64,000 nt of DNA from Planctomycetota bacterium (GTDB lineage Bacteria; Planctomycetota; Planctomycetia; Pirellulales; Lacipirellulaceae), in contig JAJDED010000061.1 of the NCBI GenBank assembly GCA_029259915.1, forward strand, positions 124,001 through 188,000. The letters are read 5' to 3'. Below are positions 7,923 through 18,359 of this stretch, in pieces (within the stretch, counting starts at the first letter, position 1; every line of letters starts with the position of its first letter). The translations under genes and the position numbers were made by a program. The notes beneath the pieces are model-generated. The model was not told the DNA's origin and searched no databases. It saw nothing but the letters and a program-made list of their open reading frames with translations.

Positions 7923-10900
7923 ATGTTTCCCAAGATCGATAAGAGTGAAACGTTCTCGCAACGCGAAGTCGCCATTGGTGAGTTTTGGAAGCAGCACGCG
8001 GTTTACGAAAAAACTCTTGCCGCCCGCGCCGATGCGCCGCCCTTTGTATTCTACGAAGGTCCGCCGACCGCCAACGGCATGCCGCATCCGGGGCACTGCC
8101 TCACGCGCGCCATCAAAGATCTTTTCCCCCGCTATCGGACAATGCGCGGGTTCCGCTGCGAACGCAAAGCGGGTTGGGACACCCACGGCTTGCCGGTGGA
8201 AGTCGAAGTCTGCAAAGAACTCGGAATTCACTCCAAAGAAGAAATCGAAGCCTTCGGCGTAGAACCCTTCATCCAAAAATGTCAGCAAAGTGTTTGGCGC
8301 TACATCCAACAGTGGCAACAGTTGACCGAACGCATCGGCTTCTGGGTCGACTTGCCCAACGCCTACGTCACCTATCACCAGAGCTACGTGGAAAGTGTCT
8401 GGTGGAGTCTGAAAAATCTGTTCGATCGCGGTCTGCTGTACCAGGGCCATAAAATCGTCTGGTGGTGGGCCCAGGGCGGCACGGCCCTGTCGGCCGGCGA
8501 AGTCGGCCAAGGCTACCGCGAAGTCTCCGACCCCAGCGTCTACGTAAAATTCCCGCTGCTGAACGATGATGGCAACGTCACCGACACCTCCCTGCTGGTG
8601 TGGACCACCACACCATGGACGTTGCCCTCGAATCAGTTTGCCGCCGTGCATCCGGACATTGAATACGCGACCGTCGTTGATCAGGAAAACGAGGGGCAAT
8701 TGATCGTCGCCAAAGATCTGGTGGAAGTCCTCGCGGCCAAGCTCAAGCGTGAATTAAAGATCGTGGCCACATGCCCAGGGAGCGAAATCGTTGGGAAAAG
8801 GTATTCGCCACCGTTTCACACGTACTACAGCGAAGCAAAGAATACTCAAGGCACCCTCGAATCTGGCAAGAAACAATACGTAGCCTGGAAAGTTGTCGCA
8901 GCGAATTTTGTGACTACCGAATCGGGCACGGGCGTCGTGCATCAAGCTCCCGCTTTTGGTGAGGTCGACTACGAGGTGCTTATCGCGGAGCAGGCGAAGT
9001 ACGACAGCGGAGGTGGCCCCACGCTCATCAACTGCGTCGGCCCCGACGGAAAATTCACCGACGAAGGCCCCGATTATTGCCGGGGTCGCTGGGTGAAAGA
9101 GTGCGACAAAGACATCATTCGCGATCTCAAAGAGCGCGGGCTGCTCTACCTCCGCGAGCAGATTGTCCACGATTATCCCTTCTGCTGGCGAGCGGATGAA
9201 GATCCGCTAATCCAATACCCGCGCGAAAGCTGGTTCATCCGCACCACGCAGTTCAAAGATCAGATGCTCGCCAACAATGCCAAGATCAATTGGCAGCCCG
9301 ATCATATCCAGGACGGTCGATTTGGAAAATTCCTGGAATCCAATGTCGATTGGGCACTTTCCCGAGAAAGGTATTGGGGAACACCGCTGCCGATTTGGGT
9401 CTGCGAGAAAACAGGAAAAATGGAAGCCGTCGGCAGCTACGACGAACTGCTCGCCAAACCTGGTGCCACGGGCCAAGAAGTGTGGGCCGCAGCTAAACAA
9501 AAAAATCCCGAGTTGCCCGACGACTTGCGGATTCACAAGCCGTACATCGACGCGGTCACCTACGACTCGCCGTTTGCCGCCGGGGCCCAGATGCGCCGCG
9601 TGCCGGAGGTGATCGACTGTTGGTACGACGCCGGCGCGATGCCGTTCGCCCAATGGGGCTACACGGGTCAAGAAGCTGGCACCGAGAGCGAACAATTCCA
9701 ATCGCAATTCCCCGCAGACTTCATCAGCGAAGCCCTCGACCAAACCCGCGGCTGGTTCTACAGCCAATTGGCCATTAGTACGCTGCTCTTTGGTGAGGAC
9801 CGAGGATCTAGGAGCGAGGAGCGAAACAATCAGACTCGCCCCTCGTCCCTCACTCCTCGCTCCTCTTTCCCTCATCCTTTCCGCAACTGCATTGTGCTGG
9901 GACTGATGCTTGGCGAAGATGGACAAAAGATGTCCAAGAGCAAGCGGAACTATCGCGCACCGGACGAAATCTTCGATCACTACGGGGCCGACGCGCTCAG
10001 GTGGTATTTCTTTGCCAACCAGCCGCCCTGGACTTCCATCCGCTACAGCGAACAAGCGATCAAGGACAGCATCCCAGAATTCTTGTTGCGGCTGTGGAAC
10101 GTCTACAGCTTCTTTACGATATATGCCAACATCGACAGCTTTGATCCGTCCGCCGAATTTGCTTCGGCTGGCGGTTCAAAAAAAGAAAACGGGCTCGACT
10201 TTTCGAATGCCGATTCGTTCCGGCCGCGGGCCGAGCGCAGCGAACTCGATCGTTGGATTCTCAGTGAACTGCACACCACCAGTGCGGCAGTGATCGAGCG
10301 CATGGACGAATACGACAATTTTGCAGCGTGTCAGGCGATTCTTGGATTTGTCGACGCGCTGTCGAATTGGTACGTCCGCCGCAGCCGCGACCGATTTTGG
10401 GCCAGCGACAAACGGTCCCCAGAAAAACTCGACGCGTATTGGACTCTGTACGAGTGTTTGCTCACGACCACTCGGCTGGTCGCACCCTTCGTGCCGTTCC
10501 TCGCCGAGCACCTGTGGCAAAATCTCGCCGTGACCATCTTTGGCGACCGTGTGCCCGAGAGCGTGCATCTGTGCGACTATCCCGAGTGCGACGCAGCGGC
10601 TACCGACGAGACACTCTCCGCGCAAATGAATTTGGTCCGCGAGATTTCTTCGCTGGGCCGCAACGCACGCACGAGCGTCCAACTCAAAGTTCGCCAGCCG
10701 TTGGCAAAAGTTGAAGTAGTGTTGGCCGACGATACTCACCAATCGTGGCTGGAGTCGCACGCCACTTTGATCGCCGAAGAACTAAACGTAAAGGCGGTAG
10801 AGTTCGCCGCCGATGCCCGGCAATATATCGATTACTCGATCGTCCCCAACTTCAAACGGCTGGGCCCGAAACTCGGCAAAAACATGCCCAAGCTAAAAAA

Positions 10901-11363
10901 ACTGCTGGGCGAAGCCGACGGCGGCCAATTGCTTGCCGATCTAAAATCGGCAGGCGAAGTCGTGCTCGACGTCGAGGGAAACCCCGTCACGCTCGATGCC
11001 GAGGACATCGAAGTCCGCCTGCAAGCCAAAGAGGGTTGGACCGCTGCCGAAGGCAAGGGAGTGGTCGTCGTGTTGGCAACCGAATTGACCAAGGAATTGG
11101 TGGCCGAGGGCTTGGCTCGCGATTTGGTGCGCGTGATTCAGGATGTGCGAAAAGACAAAGACTGCGCATTTACCGATCGCATCGAAGTCGGCGTGGTTAC
11201 GGAATTGGCGGAACTGAAAAACTCGGTCGAGATGTTCAACGATTATCTTGCCAAAGAAACCCTGGCCGAGAAGTTTTCATTCGGTCCAATCAACAATGTC
11301 GAAGCGATCAACGTTCAGATTGGCGAGGCACAGGTTGAACTATTTGTGCAGGTGATTTCGTGA
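7923..11363 (+). CDS. ileS: Isoleucyl-tRNA synthetase
   Basis: A class I aminoacyl-tRNA synthetase of 1146 residues that charges tRNA-Ile and edits misactivated valine. The ATP-binding HIGH motif appears as HPGH in [15 protein letters not shown] near residue 58, and KMSKS is intact in [14 protein letters not shown]. The connective editing region, the anticodon-binding helical domain and a long C-terminal domain are present. Length and C-terminus suggest the eukaryote-like (type 2) class; this is inferred. Oddly, about 27 residues of unrelated Arg/Ser/Pro-rich sequence sit between STLLFG and PFRNC, just before KMSKS, and come from an inserted palindromic repeat (9794-9871). The gene shares 4 bp with purN. 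Confidence 0.95.
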   Translation: MFPKIDKSETFSQREVAIGEFWKQHAVYEKTLAARADAPPFVFYEGPPTANGMPHPGHCLTRAIKDLFPRYRTMRGFRCERKAGWDTHGLPVEVEVCKELGIHSKEEIEAFGVEPFIQKCQQSVWRYIQQWQQLTERIGFWVDLPNAYVTYHQSYVESVWWSLKNLFDRGLLYQGHKIVWWWAQGGTALSAGEVGQGYREVSDPSVYVKFPLLNDDGNVTDTSLLVWTTTPWTLPSNQFAAVHPDIEYATVVDQENEGQLIVAKDLVEVLAAKLKRELKIVATCPGSEIVGKRYSPPFHTYYSEAKNTQGTLESGKKQYVAWKVVAANFVTTESGTGVVHQAPAFGEVDYEVLIAEQAKYDSGGGPTLINCVGPDGKFTDEGPDYCRGRWVKECDKDIIRDLKERGLLYLREQIVHDYPFCWRADEDPLIQYPRESWFIRTTQFKDQMLANNAKINWQPDHIQDGRFGKFLESNVDWALSRERYWGTPLPIWVCEKTGKMEAVGSYDELLAKPGATGQEVWAAAKQKNPELPDDLRIHKPYIDAVTYDSPFAAGAQMRRVPEVIDCWYDAGAMPFAQWGYTGQEAGTESEQFQSQFPADFISEALDQTRGWFYSQLAISTLLFGEDRGSRSEERNNQTRPSSLTPRSSFPHPFRNCIVLGLMLGEDGQKMSKSKRNYRAPDEIFDHYGADALRWYFFANQPPWTSIRYSEQAIKDSIPEFLLRLWNVYSFFTIYANIDSFDPSAEFASAGGSKKENGLDFSNADSFRPRAERSELDRWILSELHTTSAAVIERMDEYDNFAACQAILGFVDALSNWYVRRSRDRFWASDKRSPEKLDAYWTLYECLLTTTRLVAPFVPFLAEHLWQNLAVTIFGDRVPESVHLCDYPECDAAATDETLSAQMNLVREISSLGRNARTSVQLKVRQPLAKVEVVLADDTHQSWLESHATLIAEELNVKAVEFAADARQYIDYSIVPNFKRLGPKLGKNMPKLKKLLGEADGGQLLADLKSAGEVVLDVEGNPVTLDAEDIEVRLQAKEGWTAAEGKGVVVVLATELTKELVAEGLARDLVRVIQDVRKDKDCAFTDRIEVGVVTELAELKNSVEMFNDYLAKETLAEKFSFGPINNVEAINVQIGEAQVELFVQVIS
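9794..9871. repeat. Palindromic repeat inserted in frame inside ileS
   Basis: AGGAGCGAGGAG (9810-9821) is repeated inverted as CTCCTCGCTCCT (9853-9864), with further purine-rich and pyrimidine-rich flanks on either side. The segment encodes the Arg/Ser-rich stretch that interrupts the conserved synthetase sequence between LLFG and PFRN. It looks like a short non-autonomous repeat that landed in frame without stop codons. Confidence 0.65.
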
Positions 11364-11998
11364 GCCATTCGAAATCCAAGCCGTTGCGGCTGGCCGTGCT
11401 AATCTCCGGCAGCGGTCGCACGTTGAACAATTTTATTGATCTCGCTGCGACTGACGAACTTCCCGTCGACATTCGGCTCGTCATTTCCAGCACGACACGA
11501 GCCGGCGGGCTGCAGTACGCGCGCGATGCAAAAATCCCTGCCGAAGTTTTTCCACGCGGTCAATTCACCAGCGACGAAGACTACGGCACAGCGATATTCG
11601 ATGCTTGTCGTGCCGCGGAAGTTGATCTCGTGGTGATGGCCGGCTTCTTGAAATTGGTGCCGGTGCCCGAAGACTTCGCCAATCGCGTGGTCAATATCCA
11701 CCCGGCCTTGATCCCCGCGTTTTGTGGCCACGGAATGTACGGTCATCACGTGCATCAAGCCGTGCTCGACTATGGGGCAAAGCTCACCGGATGCACGGTC
11801 CATTTTGTCGACAACCAATACGATCACGGTCCTATCATCTGGCAGCAGCCGGTGCCCGTGTTTGACGACGACACCGCTGACACGCTTGCCGAGCGTGTCT
11901 TCCAAGCGGAACTAGAAGCCTACCCTCACGTGCTGCGGCTTCTGGCCTCAAATAAAATCAAGCTCACAGGCAGGCATGTAAGTATCGCCACACGATAG
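11360..11998 (+). CDS. purN: Phosphoribosylglycinamide formyltransferase
   Basis: A 212-residue protein with the formyltransferase fold. [13 protein letters not shown] matches the N-terminal phosphate-binding loop, and [18 protein letters not shown] carries the Asn-His catalytic region, with a later Asp in [10 protein letters not shown]. It transfers a formyl group from 10-formyl-tetrahydrofolate to GAR in purine synthesis. The start GTG overlaps the ileS stop (GTGA), so translation is probably coupled. purL and purQ lie elsewhere in the window (34.5-38.3 kb). Confidence 0.93.
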   Translation: MSHSKSKPLRLAVLISGSGRTLNNFIDLAATDELPVDIRLVISSTTRAGGLQYARDAKIPAEVFPRGQFTSDEDYGTAIFDACRAAEVDLVVMAGFLKLVPVPEDFANRVVNIHPALIPAFCGHGMYGHHVHQAVLDYGAKLTGCTVHFVDNQYDHGPIIWQQPVPVFDDDTADTLAERVFQAELEAYPHVLRLLASNKIKLTGRHVSIATR

Positions 11999-12021
11999 GG
12001 CCAATTGCGTATTGTTTCTCA

Positions 12022-12050
12022 CCGACAATTGTTAGCCTGCTCGCTATAAT
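12022..12050 (+). promoter_or_regulatory. Weak candidate promoter upstream of the 12.1-kb membrane protein gene
   Basis: CCGACA (12022-12027) and TATAAT (12045-12050) are 17 bases apart. The -10 is a consensus hexamer; the -35 match is only 4 of 6. Confidence 0.3.
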
Positions 12051-12098
12051 TGCGAACAAGACATCCGTACTTTTGTGACAGCCTGTCTGGAACATCAA

Positions 12099-12581
12099 AT
12101 GGCTAGCGAGTTGAAAAAACCGTTTCCCATTGGCCAAATAGCTTGGATCTTGGTTTGGGGTGGTGCGCTTTACGCAACGCTGCAAGTCCACCTTTTAGAA
12201 GGCACCCACGCTATCTGCGGCCCATGGGGTTGCGGGCCCCCTGTGTCTGCCTTGGTTGGCTACCATGGCTTTTGGCTACTGCTGGTGCTGCCTGCTGCTT
12301 TGATCGTGGCAAAAAAACTTCCTCTGGAATCGGCAAAGCGAGTCGGCAAAGTGTTGGCATTGGCCGGGCTCGCCGGAGTGATTGTTTTAGTTGCAGTCGA
12401 TGCCGTGAAATTTCTCCAACATGCATCGCCCCAATACCTGCTGCAGCGATGCTTCTTTCGTCTGGCCACTTTCGTCGATTTCCCACTCGTACCCATGGCA
12501 TTGGCCGGCTGGCTGATGCGACGCTGGGCGAATTCCAAAGAAGCAGCCCAGGACTCCACAACAGCCGCCGATCCCGTATAA
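12099..12581 (+). CDS. Small polytopic membrane protein, unknown function
   Basis: The start ATG 12099 was chosen; a GTG at 12075 would add eight residues and neither has a clear ribosome site. The 160-residue product has about four hydrophobic segments (IAWILVWGGALYATL, FWLLLVLPAALIVA, VLALAGLAGVIVLVAV, FPLVPMALAGWLM). A Cys/Gly/Pro loop (CGPWGCGPP) lies between the first two. No family is recognised. Confidence 0.6.
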   Translation: MASELKKPFPIGQIAWILVWGGALYATLQVHLLEGTHAICGPWGCGPPVSALVGYHGFWLLLVLPAALIVAKKLPLESAKRVGKVLALAGLAGVIVLVAVDAVKFLQHASPQYLLQRCFFRLATFVDFPLVPMALAGWLMRRWANSKEAAQDSTTAADPV

Positions 12582-12669
12582 TCGACCTCTGCTTAAGTTC
12601 GTGGGAACTGCAATCAGGATGCTCCCTGTCGTTCCCCAGCAATTCCTTAAAGAGGGGAACGCTTATCTT

Positions 12670-12719
12670 CACTAATCTCCGCTAATCTGATCATTAGCGA
12701 AGATCAGCGCAGATTAGTG
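12670..12719. repeat. 50-nt imperfect palindrome
   Basis: CACTAATCT at the left end and AGATTAGTG at the right end frame an imperfect palindrome whose outer 19-nt arms match in about 17 positions. It lies just past the membrane-protein gene, in the 370-bp gap before the deacetylase gene, and may act as a transcript end or be a dispersed element. Confidence 0.5.
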
Positions 12720-12806
12720 TTTAAAAATACGACCATAGCCCTTGAAAAATCTTTGTGTTCAGGACATTAATTACCCTGCATCGCCTACAGTCGTACTCGA
12801 ACAATT

Positions 12807-12876
12807 GAACAGGAGGAAACTGAGACAACAGAGACACCAAACATTTTCTCTCTGTTTCCTCTGTTATCTCCTGTTC
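12807..12876. repeat. Inverted repeat of ACAGAG type followed by a T run
   Basis: The 28-nt arms (12807-12834 and 12849-12876) match in 23 positions, starting GAACAGGAG and ending CTCCTGTTC. AAGAATTTTTTT follows directly, so the hairpin could terminate plus-strand transcription. It resembles the other purine-rich dispersed palindromes of this window. Confidence 0.5.
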
Positions 12877-12952
12877 AAGAATTTTTTTAGATAGCGAAAT
12901 TTTGAATCGTTAGTAGCATAGACAACTTCTAAAATCATATTCTTTCTTCAAC

Positions 12953-13690
12953 ATGACAATAAACAACTTCCCGAAACTTGACGTGATCGCCGTAGGGGCC
13001 CATCCCGACGACGTAGAAATCGCCTGCGGCGGAACGCTTGCGCGGCTTGCCCAGCAGGGATATCAGGTCGGCATCATCGATCTCACCGATGGCGAGCCCA
13101 CCCCGCTCAGCTCGGGACCCGAACAGCGCCTGGACGAAGCAAAACGGGCCGCGGAAGTTCTCGGTGTCGCCAAGCGGATAACGCTCGACTTGCCCAATCG
13201 CAAATTGTTCGATTCGTTTGAAGCGCGCATCAAGTTGGCAATCGAGTTTCGCAAGTATCGCCCCCGGCTTGTGATGGGGCTCGGTGAAAAAACGCCCATG
13301 GCGTCGCCCGACCATTGGCAGGCGATGCAGATTACCGACGCAGCCGTATTTTATTCGCGACTTACCAAGTGGGACGACCAATTCGAGGACCACCCGCCAC
13401 ACTCGATAGAGGCCCAACTCTATTACACGCTGATGTTCCACACCACTAAGCCCTTGGAAGGGGCGGGGCAAATTGTGGCCGATATCTCCGACACGCTCGC
13501 CACCAAGCTCGAATCGGTCCGCTGCTACGCCTCGCAATTCCCACCCGAGAAAGAACCGCTGTTCAAACGGCTCGAAGCACAAGCACTCCGCTTGGGCCTC
13601 ACCGCGGGATTCGCCGCCGGCGAACTATTCGTCACCCCAAGAATGCTCGGCACGCAGGACCTGTTCGCAACACTATTCGAACGCCAGTAA
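12953..13690 (+). CDS. PIG-L/LmbE-family deacetylase, BshB1-like
   Basis: A 245-residue protein with the zinc-binding AHPDD motif (residues 17-21) and a later SPDHWQAM that supplies the third ligand. The C-terminal segment [22 protein letters not shown] and a terminal GTQDLF resemble the bacillithiol-pathway deacetylase BshB1, which removes acetyl from GlcNAc-malate. Other LmbE members act on N-acetylglucosaminyl lipids or mycothiol precursors, so the substrate is not certain. No bshA or bshC is visible in this window. No clear ribosome site precedes the ATG. Confidence 0.8.
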   Translation: MTINNFPKLDVIAVGAHPDDVEIACGGTLARLAQQGYQVGIIDLTDGEPTPLSSGPEQRLDEAKRAAEVLGVAKRITLDLPNRKLFDSFEARIKLAIEFRKYRPRLVMGLGEKTPMASPDHWQAMQITDAAVFYSRLTKWDDQFEDHPPHSIEAQLYYTLMFHTTKPLEGAGQIVADISDTLATKLESVRCYASQFPPEKEPLFKRLEAQALRLGLTAGFAAGELFVTPRMLGTQDLFATLFERQ

Positions 13691-13701
13691 CTGGTCGTTT
13701 T

Positions 13702-14760
13702 TTAACTTTGTGCTTGGCGAAGTATCTCCAGCAACCGTGTGATGTCGTCTGGCAATGAAGCTTCAAAATGCACAGTTTCGCCCGACTGAGGATGCGAAAA
13801 GCTCAGTCGCTGCGCGTGCAGTGCCTGGCGATCGATGAGCACCACATCGTCCGCCAAGTCGGCTGCCAGCCGTTTATCGCGATACAAACCGCGCAATTCG
13901 CCAACTGTCATTTGCGAACGACCACCGTACAATTTGTCGCACAACACCGGGCAGCGGATGCTTGCCAGGTGCAACCGGATCTGGTGCGTGCGCCCCGTTT
14001 TTGGTTTCGCACGAATCAGCGAAATCCCGCCGAACCGTTCTTCGACTTCGTAAAATGTTTGCGCCTCGCGGCTCGATGTATGACCGCTACGAAGCGCCTT
14101 CTTTTCGCGTTGAGAAGGATGATCGCCAATCGGATGATCAATCCAATCCCGATCCCGATCGGGGCTGCCCAATATCAGGGCCAGATATTCTTTCTTCACC
14201 AAGCGTGCTTTGAATTGCTCCGACAGATGGCTGTGCGCCTGATCGGTTTTTGCCACGACAATCACGCCTGTGGTATCCCGATCGAGCCGATGGACAATTC
14301 CAGGGCGAGTGGGCCCCCCCAATTCGCTCAACGTTTGAAAATGATGCACCAGTGCGCTGGCCAAAGTTCCCGACCAATGCCCCCTGGCAGGATGGACTAC
14401 CATCCCCGCTGGTTTGTCGACGACCGCGATCGATTCGTCTTCGTACAAAATGCTCAGCGCGATCGGCTCCGGCTCCGGGCCGCTTGCCGGAGGGGGCGGC
14501 AGAACAAATGTCACTTGCTGCCCCGCTTTCAGCCGATAAGATGCCTTGCGCACTTTTCCATCAACTTGTGCGTTTCCGCCATCAATTCCCCGGCGAACCC
14601 TCACGCGGCTTGCCTGCGGCAATTGCGCAGAGAGAAAGGCGTCGAGCCGCTGGCCTACATGCTTTTCAGCAACATCGAAGCTATGTAAAGTTGTAGCAGG
14701 TTCGCCGGAAGCATCCGATCGGTGCAGAGAATTCGGATCGCTCGGCAAATCAGCACTCAT
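13702..14760 (-). CDS. RluD-family 23S rRNA pseudouridine synthase
   Basis: A 352-residue protein with an S4-like RNA-binding domain (residues about 30-95; GQRLDAFLSAQLPQASR) and a RluA/RluD catalytic domain. The catalytic Asp lies in HRLDRDTTGV, and GRTHQIRLHL matches the conserved C-terminal catalytic motif. It isomerises uridines in large-subunit rRNA, and RluD itself acts in helix 69. The first 25 residues are a variable leader. Its ATG overlaps the stop of the upstream TPR gene (ATGA at 14757-14760), so the two are translationally coupled. Confidence 0.88.
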   Translation of the reverse strand: MSADLPSDPNSLHRSDASGEPATTLHSFDVAEKHVGQRLDAFLSAQLPQASRVRVRRGIDGGNAQVDGKVRKASYRLKAGQQVTFVLPPPPASGPEPEPIALSILYEDESIAVVDKPAGMVVHPARGHWSGTLASALVHHFQTLSELGGPTRPGIVHRLDRDTTGVIVVAKTDQAHSHLSEQFKARLVKKEYLALILGSPDRDRDWIDHPIGDHPSQREKKALRSGHTSSREAQTFYEVEERFGGISLIRAKPKTGRTHQIRLHLASIRCPVLCDKLYGGRSQMTVGELRGLYRDKRLAADLADDVVLIDRQALHAQRLSFSHPQSGETVHFEASLPDDITRLLEILRQAQS

Positions 14761-15611
14761 TGCTCCGTGCCATCATCGGCAGGGGAATCGTCGGCAGGAG
14801 AATCTTCAGCCGGTTCGGAGCTGGAATCCTCACTGCTGTAACGGTCGTCGGCAGCCGATTCGTCACCGAATTCGCCCAAGACATCCTGCAAGCTGCGCGT
14901 TCCCAAACCGGAAGACGGAGGGCTGGCACTGGGCAGCGGAGCATTGAACTCAGGCCTTGACCCGGGAACACCGGGTGCGTTTTGCAAATTGCGTCGTGGT
15001 AATTCCGCAGAGGCCAACCACGCAATGGCTTCCTGTGCCGATTCCGATTCGAGCTGGGTAGCGCGATCTGCCGCGATCGACTCAAGCTCGCCTTCCACCA
15101 ATGCGTACTGGCTTCGGGCTTCTTCCACCTTGCCCTGCATTTCGTAAACGCGCGCCAGTCCAAACCGGGCGCGATTCATCACATTCGTATCCCCGGCACC
15201 AGACGCCAACTGTTCGTAAATTCCCAAAACGCGACGCAAACGATCTTGTGCGCTATCGCGATCGATCAAATAGGCGTGAGAAGCCAGAATCAATTGCCGA
15301 TCGGCCCAGGTCACATAAGCCCACTCTTGCATGGCCGTTCCTTCGTAGGCCTCATCGTTAGCCACTTTCTGCAATCCCATCAATTCGATGTCGCCACCGG
15401 TGAAGTTGAAAGCCAAAACATAGGCATCCCAAGCAGCCTGCTCTTTGGATTGCGAGATCGAGCCCCACATGGAACTCATAAAAGCGATTCCCAACACGAG
15501 AACTGCTCCTCCCACCAGTTGGGTGGAGTAGGGTTTGATTGTTTCGATCCACCTAGTCACTTTGCGCGCGAGTTCGTTCGTCTCCAGATCGTGGCGTCTC
15601 TCGGTCTTCAT
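14757..15611 (-). CDS. Membrane-anchored tetratricopeptide-type protein (YfgM-like layout)
   Basis: The start at 15611 has AGGA 9 bases upstream; an in-frame start at 15683 was discarded. The 284-residue product has a short cytoplasmic N-terminus, one membrane helix (TQLVGGAVLVLGIAFMSSMW), then a helical repeat region of about 140 residues with TPR-like ARFGLARVYEMQGKVEEARSQY. A Ser/Asp/Glu/Pro-rich disordered tail ends the protein. The topology recalls YfgM-like envelope chaperone adaptors, but the match is only architectural. It is coupled to the pseudouridine synthase gene by an ATGA overlap. Confidence 0.7.
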   Translation of the reverse strand: MKTERRHDLETNELARKVTRWIETIKPYSTQLVGGAVLVLGIAFMSSMWGSISQSKEQAAWDAYVLAFNFTGGDIELMGLQKVANDEAYEGTAMQEWAYVTWADRQLILASHAYLIDRDSAQDRLRRVLGIYEQLASGAGDTNVMNRARFGLARVYEMQGKVEEARSQYALVEGELESIAADRATQLESESAQEAIAWLASAELPRRNLQNAPGVPGSRPEFNAPLPSASPPSSGLGTRSLQDVLGEFGDESAADDRYSSEDSSSEPAEDSPADDSPADDGTEQ

Positions 15612-15750
15612 AAATTTTTTCCTGGCCGGTGAATTGGTGTGTGGCGGATATCGTTTCGCTTGCGGAAGTGTAAAGCCTGCCAAGGCTTAGCGTCAAGGCA
15701 GGCCAACTGGCGGTAGTGTCCTAATGCTTAGCAAAAGCTTATTTTTGGAA

Positions 15751-15815
15751 TTAGCCGTTTTGGCGCTAGCCACGGTTCCCTTACAAATAAACCGGGGCTA
15801 GCGCCCATCGGCTGA
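15751..15815. repeat. Inverted repeat of the GCGCTAGC family
   Basis: The left arm begins TTAGCCG and contains GGCGCTAGCCACGGTT. The right arm has the inverse AACCGGGGCTAGCGCC followed by CGGCTGA. It is the same family as 4206-4268 and occupies the divergent gap before the helicase gene. Confidence 0.6.
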
Positions 15816-16010
15816 TCCTGGGAATCCTCATTCTTCGGTACGCTACTAAACCGGCACAGATTTAGACGAGAGGCCCTAACTCTGCGGACTTATCCGTCAA
15901 GTCCTTTTCCTCCCCACGACGTGCGACTACGATCCAGGCTGGATTATTTGCGATTTCTTGCTCAAAAAAACATTTCTGATAACCTGCCGATCTTTCGCTC
16001 GCAGCCAACG

Positions 16011-17987
16011 ATGCTCGATAAACTCAACCCCGCTCAGCGTGAAGCCGTTTTGACGCTAACCGGCCCGTTGCTGGTTCTGGCCGGCGCCGGGACGGGAAAA
16101 ACTCGCGTGGTGACCACGCGCATTGCCAAATTGATCAATAACGGGACTCCGCCCGATAGGATTCTAGCGGTCACATTCACACGCAAAGCCGCGAACGAAA
16201 TGCTCGAGCGTGCGAACAATCTGCTCCCCAAAAAACGATCGCGAAGCAAAGGGCAATCGCGTCCGCAGATTTCTACGTTTCACTCGCTCTGCGTAAAAGT
16301 CTTACGACGTCACATCAGCCGGCTCGACTATCCGCCAAAGTTCGTCATTTGCGACCGCAGCGACCAGGAAAGCGAAGCACGCGCAGCGCTCCGTGAGATC
16401 CGTTGTCCCGACCAGTCGCTCCGCCCGGGCGACATGCTCGCAATCGTCGGCGGCTGGAAAAGCCGTTCCATCGAACCCGCAAAGGCCGCTACCGTTGCCG
16501 AGACCGATCGCGAGCATCTTGCCGCTGCTGCTTACCGTCGCTATCAGAAAAACTTAAAGACCAAGGGGATGGTCGACTTCGACGACTTGCTGCTGTTGGT
16601 CCAAAAGTTGTTCGCCAAGTTCCCTGCGGTCAGGCGCGACGAGGCGAACCGGTTCGATCACGTGCTGATCGACGAGTATCAAGACACCAACCAAAGCCAG
16701 TATCAAATCGTCAAAGGGCTCGCGATGGGGCACCGTAACCTGTGCGTGGTGGGTGACGACGATCAATCGATCTACGGCTGGCGCGGTGCCGAGGTCGAAC
16801 ACATTTTGCGTTTCCAACGCGATTGGCCCGATGCCACGGTGGTGCGCCTGGAAGAAAACTACCGCTCCACCGCCGCCATTCTCGGCTATGCCAACACGCT
16901 CATTGCATTCAATCGTTTGCGGCACGAAAAAGTGTTGCGCCCAGCCCGCGCCGGCGGACAGCGCCCCCGTGTGATGCAACTTCCCGACGAAACGGTCGAA
17001 GCCCAGAAAGTGGTCGCCGACATCCAGCAGCAGCTTTCCCAGCCGGGAGTCGCTGCCCGCGATTTTGCCATCCTTTTCCGCACCAACGAGCAGCCGCGGA
17101 TTTTTGAAACCGAATTGCGCCGGGCAAAGTTACCCTACGTGCTGCTGGGGAGCATGAGCTTTTTCGATCGCAAAGAAGTCCGCGATCTGGTGGCTTACTT
17201 AAAAGTCATCGAAAACCCGAATGACGAAGCGTCGCTACTGAGGATCATCAACACACCCGCCCGAAGCATTGGCGCTTCGACCGTAAAACGGCTCGTGGAA
17301 GCCGCCACGTCGCGCGGCGGGCACATTTGGGAATTGCTTGCCAAGGGCGAACAGCAAAAACTTCTCGCCCCCGCCGCTGCCCACGCTGTTTCACAGTTCC
17401 ACCACTTGATCGTGGCGCTGCAAGAAAACATCGGTAACCACACGCTGGCCGATTTTGTTTCGCTGGTGATCGACAAAACCGGCTACCGCCGCGAGTTGAA
17501 TCGCCTCTACCCCGACCCCAACGACCGCGAATCCAGAACCGCCTCGCTCGAAGAAATCGTCAACGCCGCCGCCAACTATCAACAACAAGCGCGCGAGCCA
17601 TCGCTGCGCGATTTTCTCGACGACATCGCCCTGGGAAACCGCGACAGCACCGAGGACAAAGAAAACCAACTGCAAAACAACGCCATCGCGCTGATGACCA
17701 TGCACTCGGCCAAGGGACTCGAGTTTCCGTACGTCTACCTAGTCGGCCTGGAAGAGGGCATCCTCCCGCACAAACGATCGGTGGAAGCCGAAGGCGACGC
17801 CATCGACGAAGAGCGCCGCCTCTGCTACGTCGGCGTCACACGAGCGCAAGACGCGCTCACACTTTCATTCGCCCTAACCCGCCGCAAATGGGGCAAGCCC
17901 CGCGAAACCATCCCCAGCCGATTCCTCTACGAAATGACCGGCCAAGCTGAAAACGGGCGGGCGAAGCGAGCAGCGGCCAGCGGGTAG
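16011..17987 (+). CDS. UvrD/Rep-type superfamily 1 DNA helicase
   Basis: ATG 16011 (MLDKLNPAQREAV) matches the usual family N-terminus, the Q-motif region; a GTG at 15921 would add 30 residues. The 658-residue protein carries Walker A GAGTGKT, motif Ia TFTRKAANEM, motif II DEYQDTN, motif III GDDDQSIYGWRGA, motif IV LEENYRS, motif V TMHSAKGLEFP and motif VI CYVGVTRAQ. It unwinds DNA 3' to 5' in repair or replication restart. It is slightly shorter than PcrA/UvrD and closer to Rep in size. Which of the three roles it fills cannot be decided from sequence. Confidence 0.9.
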   Translation: MLDKLNPAQREAVLTLTGPLLVLAGAGTGKTRVVTTRIAKLINNGTPPDRILAVTFTRKAANEMLERANNLLPKKRSRSKGQSRPQISTFHSLCVKVLRRHISRLDYPPKFVICDRSDQESEARAALREIRCPDQSLRPGDMLAIVGGWKSRSIEPAKAATVAETDREHLAAAAYRRYQKNLKTKGMVDFDDLLLLVQKLFAKFPAVRRDEANRFDHVLIDEYQDTNQSQYQIVKGLAMGHRNLCVVGDDDQSIYGWRGAEVEHILRFQRDWPDATVVRLEENYRSTAAILGYANTLIAFNRLRHEKVLRPARAGGQRPRVMQLPDETVEAQKVVADIQQQLSQPGVAARDFAILFRTNEQPRIFETELRRAKLPYVLLGSMSFFDRKEVRDLVAYLKVIENPNDEASLLRIINTPARSIGASTVKRLVEAATSRGGHIWELLAKGEQQKLLAPAAAHAVSQFHHLIVALQENIGNHTLADFVSLVIDKTGYRRELNRLYPDPNDRESRTASLEEIVNAAANYQQQAREPSLRDFLDDIALGNRDSTEDKENQLQNNAIALMTMHSAKGLEFPYVYLVGLEEGILPHKRSVEAEGDAIDEERRLCYVGVTRAQDALTLSFALTRRKWGKPRETIPSRFLYEMTGQAENGRAKRAAASG

Positions 17988-18083
17988 CCTTCAGCAAGAA
18001 ATAGCTGATTGCTGAAAGCTGAACGCTTCGGAGAGATGCTTGATGCTTCCGATCTTCGCCGAATAACCTGCGTCACTTATCGT

Positions 18084-18359
18084 CTACGCTGCTGCACTAT
18101 CCTGATCAGTTTGATTCTTGGTTTGGGCAACCAGGTTTAGTGGTTCTGGTATGCCAACCAACGAGGTCTTAGGAATCCTCAGCGCTGTGGTGATGACGTT
18201 CCACGTCAACGTCGCCAGAATAAAGACGGTGATTGGGTTAACCTCAACGCCAAAGGCGATGCCAATACAAATAGCATACATTAATATCAACGGCGTTACA
18301 CAGCATGCGATTTGGACCCAACGCGGCGGCTTAAAGCTTCTAGAAAGGGATTTCGTCAT
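18084..18359 (-). CDS. Small two-helix membrane protein
   Basis: A 91-residue product starting at ATG 18359, with AAAGGAGGG about 8 bases upstream, one of the clearest ribosome sites in the window. Two hydrophobic segments (IACCVTPLILMYAICIGIAFG and ITVFILATLTWNVIT) are followed by a polar tail. The gene overlaps the end of 18340-18837 by 20 bp, so the two form a transcription unit. No family is recognised. Confidence 0.65.
   Translation of the reverse strand: MTKSLSRSFKPPRWVQIACCVTPLILMYAICIGIAFGVEVNPITVFILATLTWNVITTALRIPKTSLVGIPEPLNLVAQTKNQTDQDSAAA

Noticed and set aside
7560-8699. 379-residue minus-strand frame over the start of ileS
   Set aside because: Its C-terminal part is a Ser run that mirrors the Asp codons of the acidic protein, and the rest mirrors ileS. 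It has no family motif and no ribosome site.
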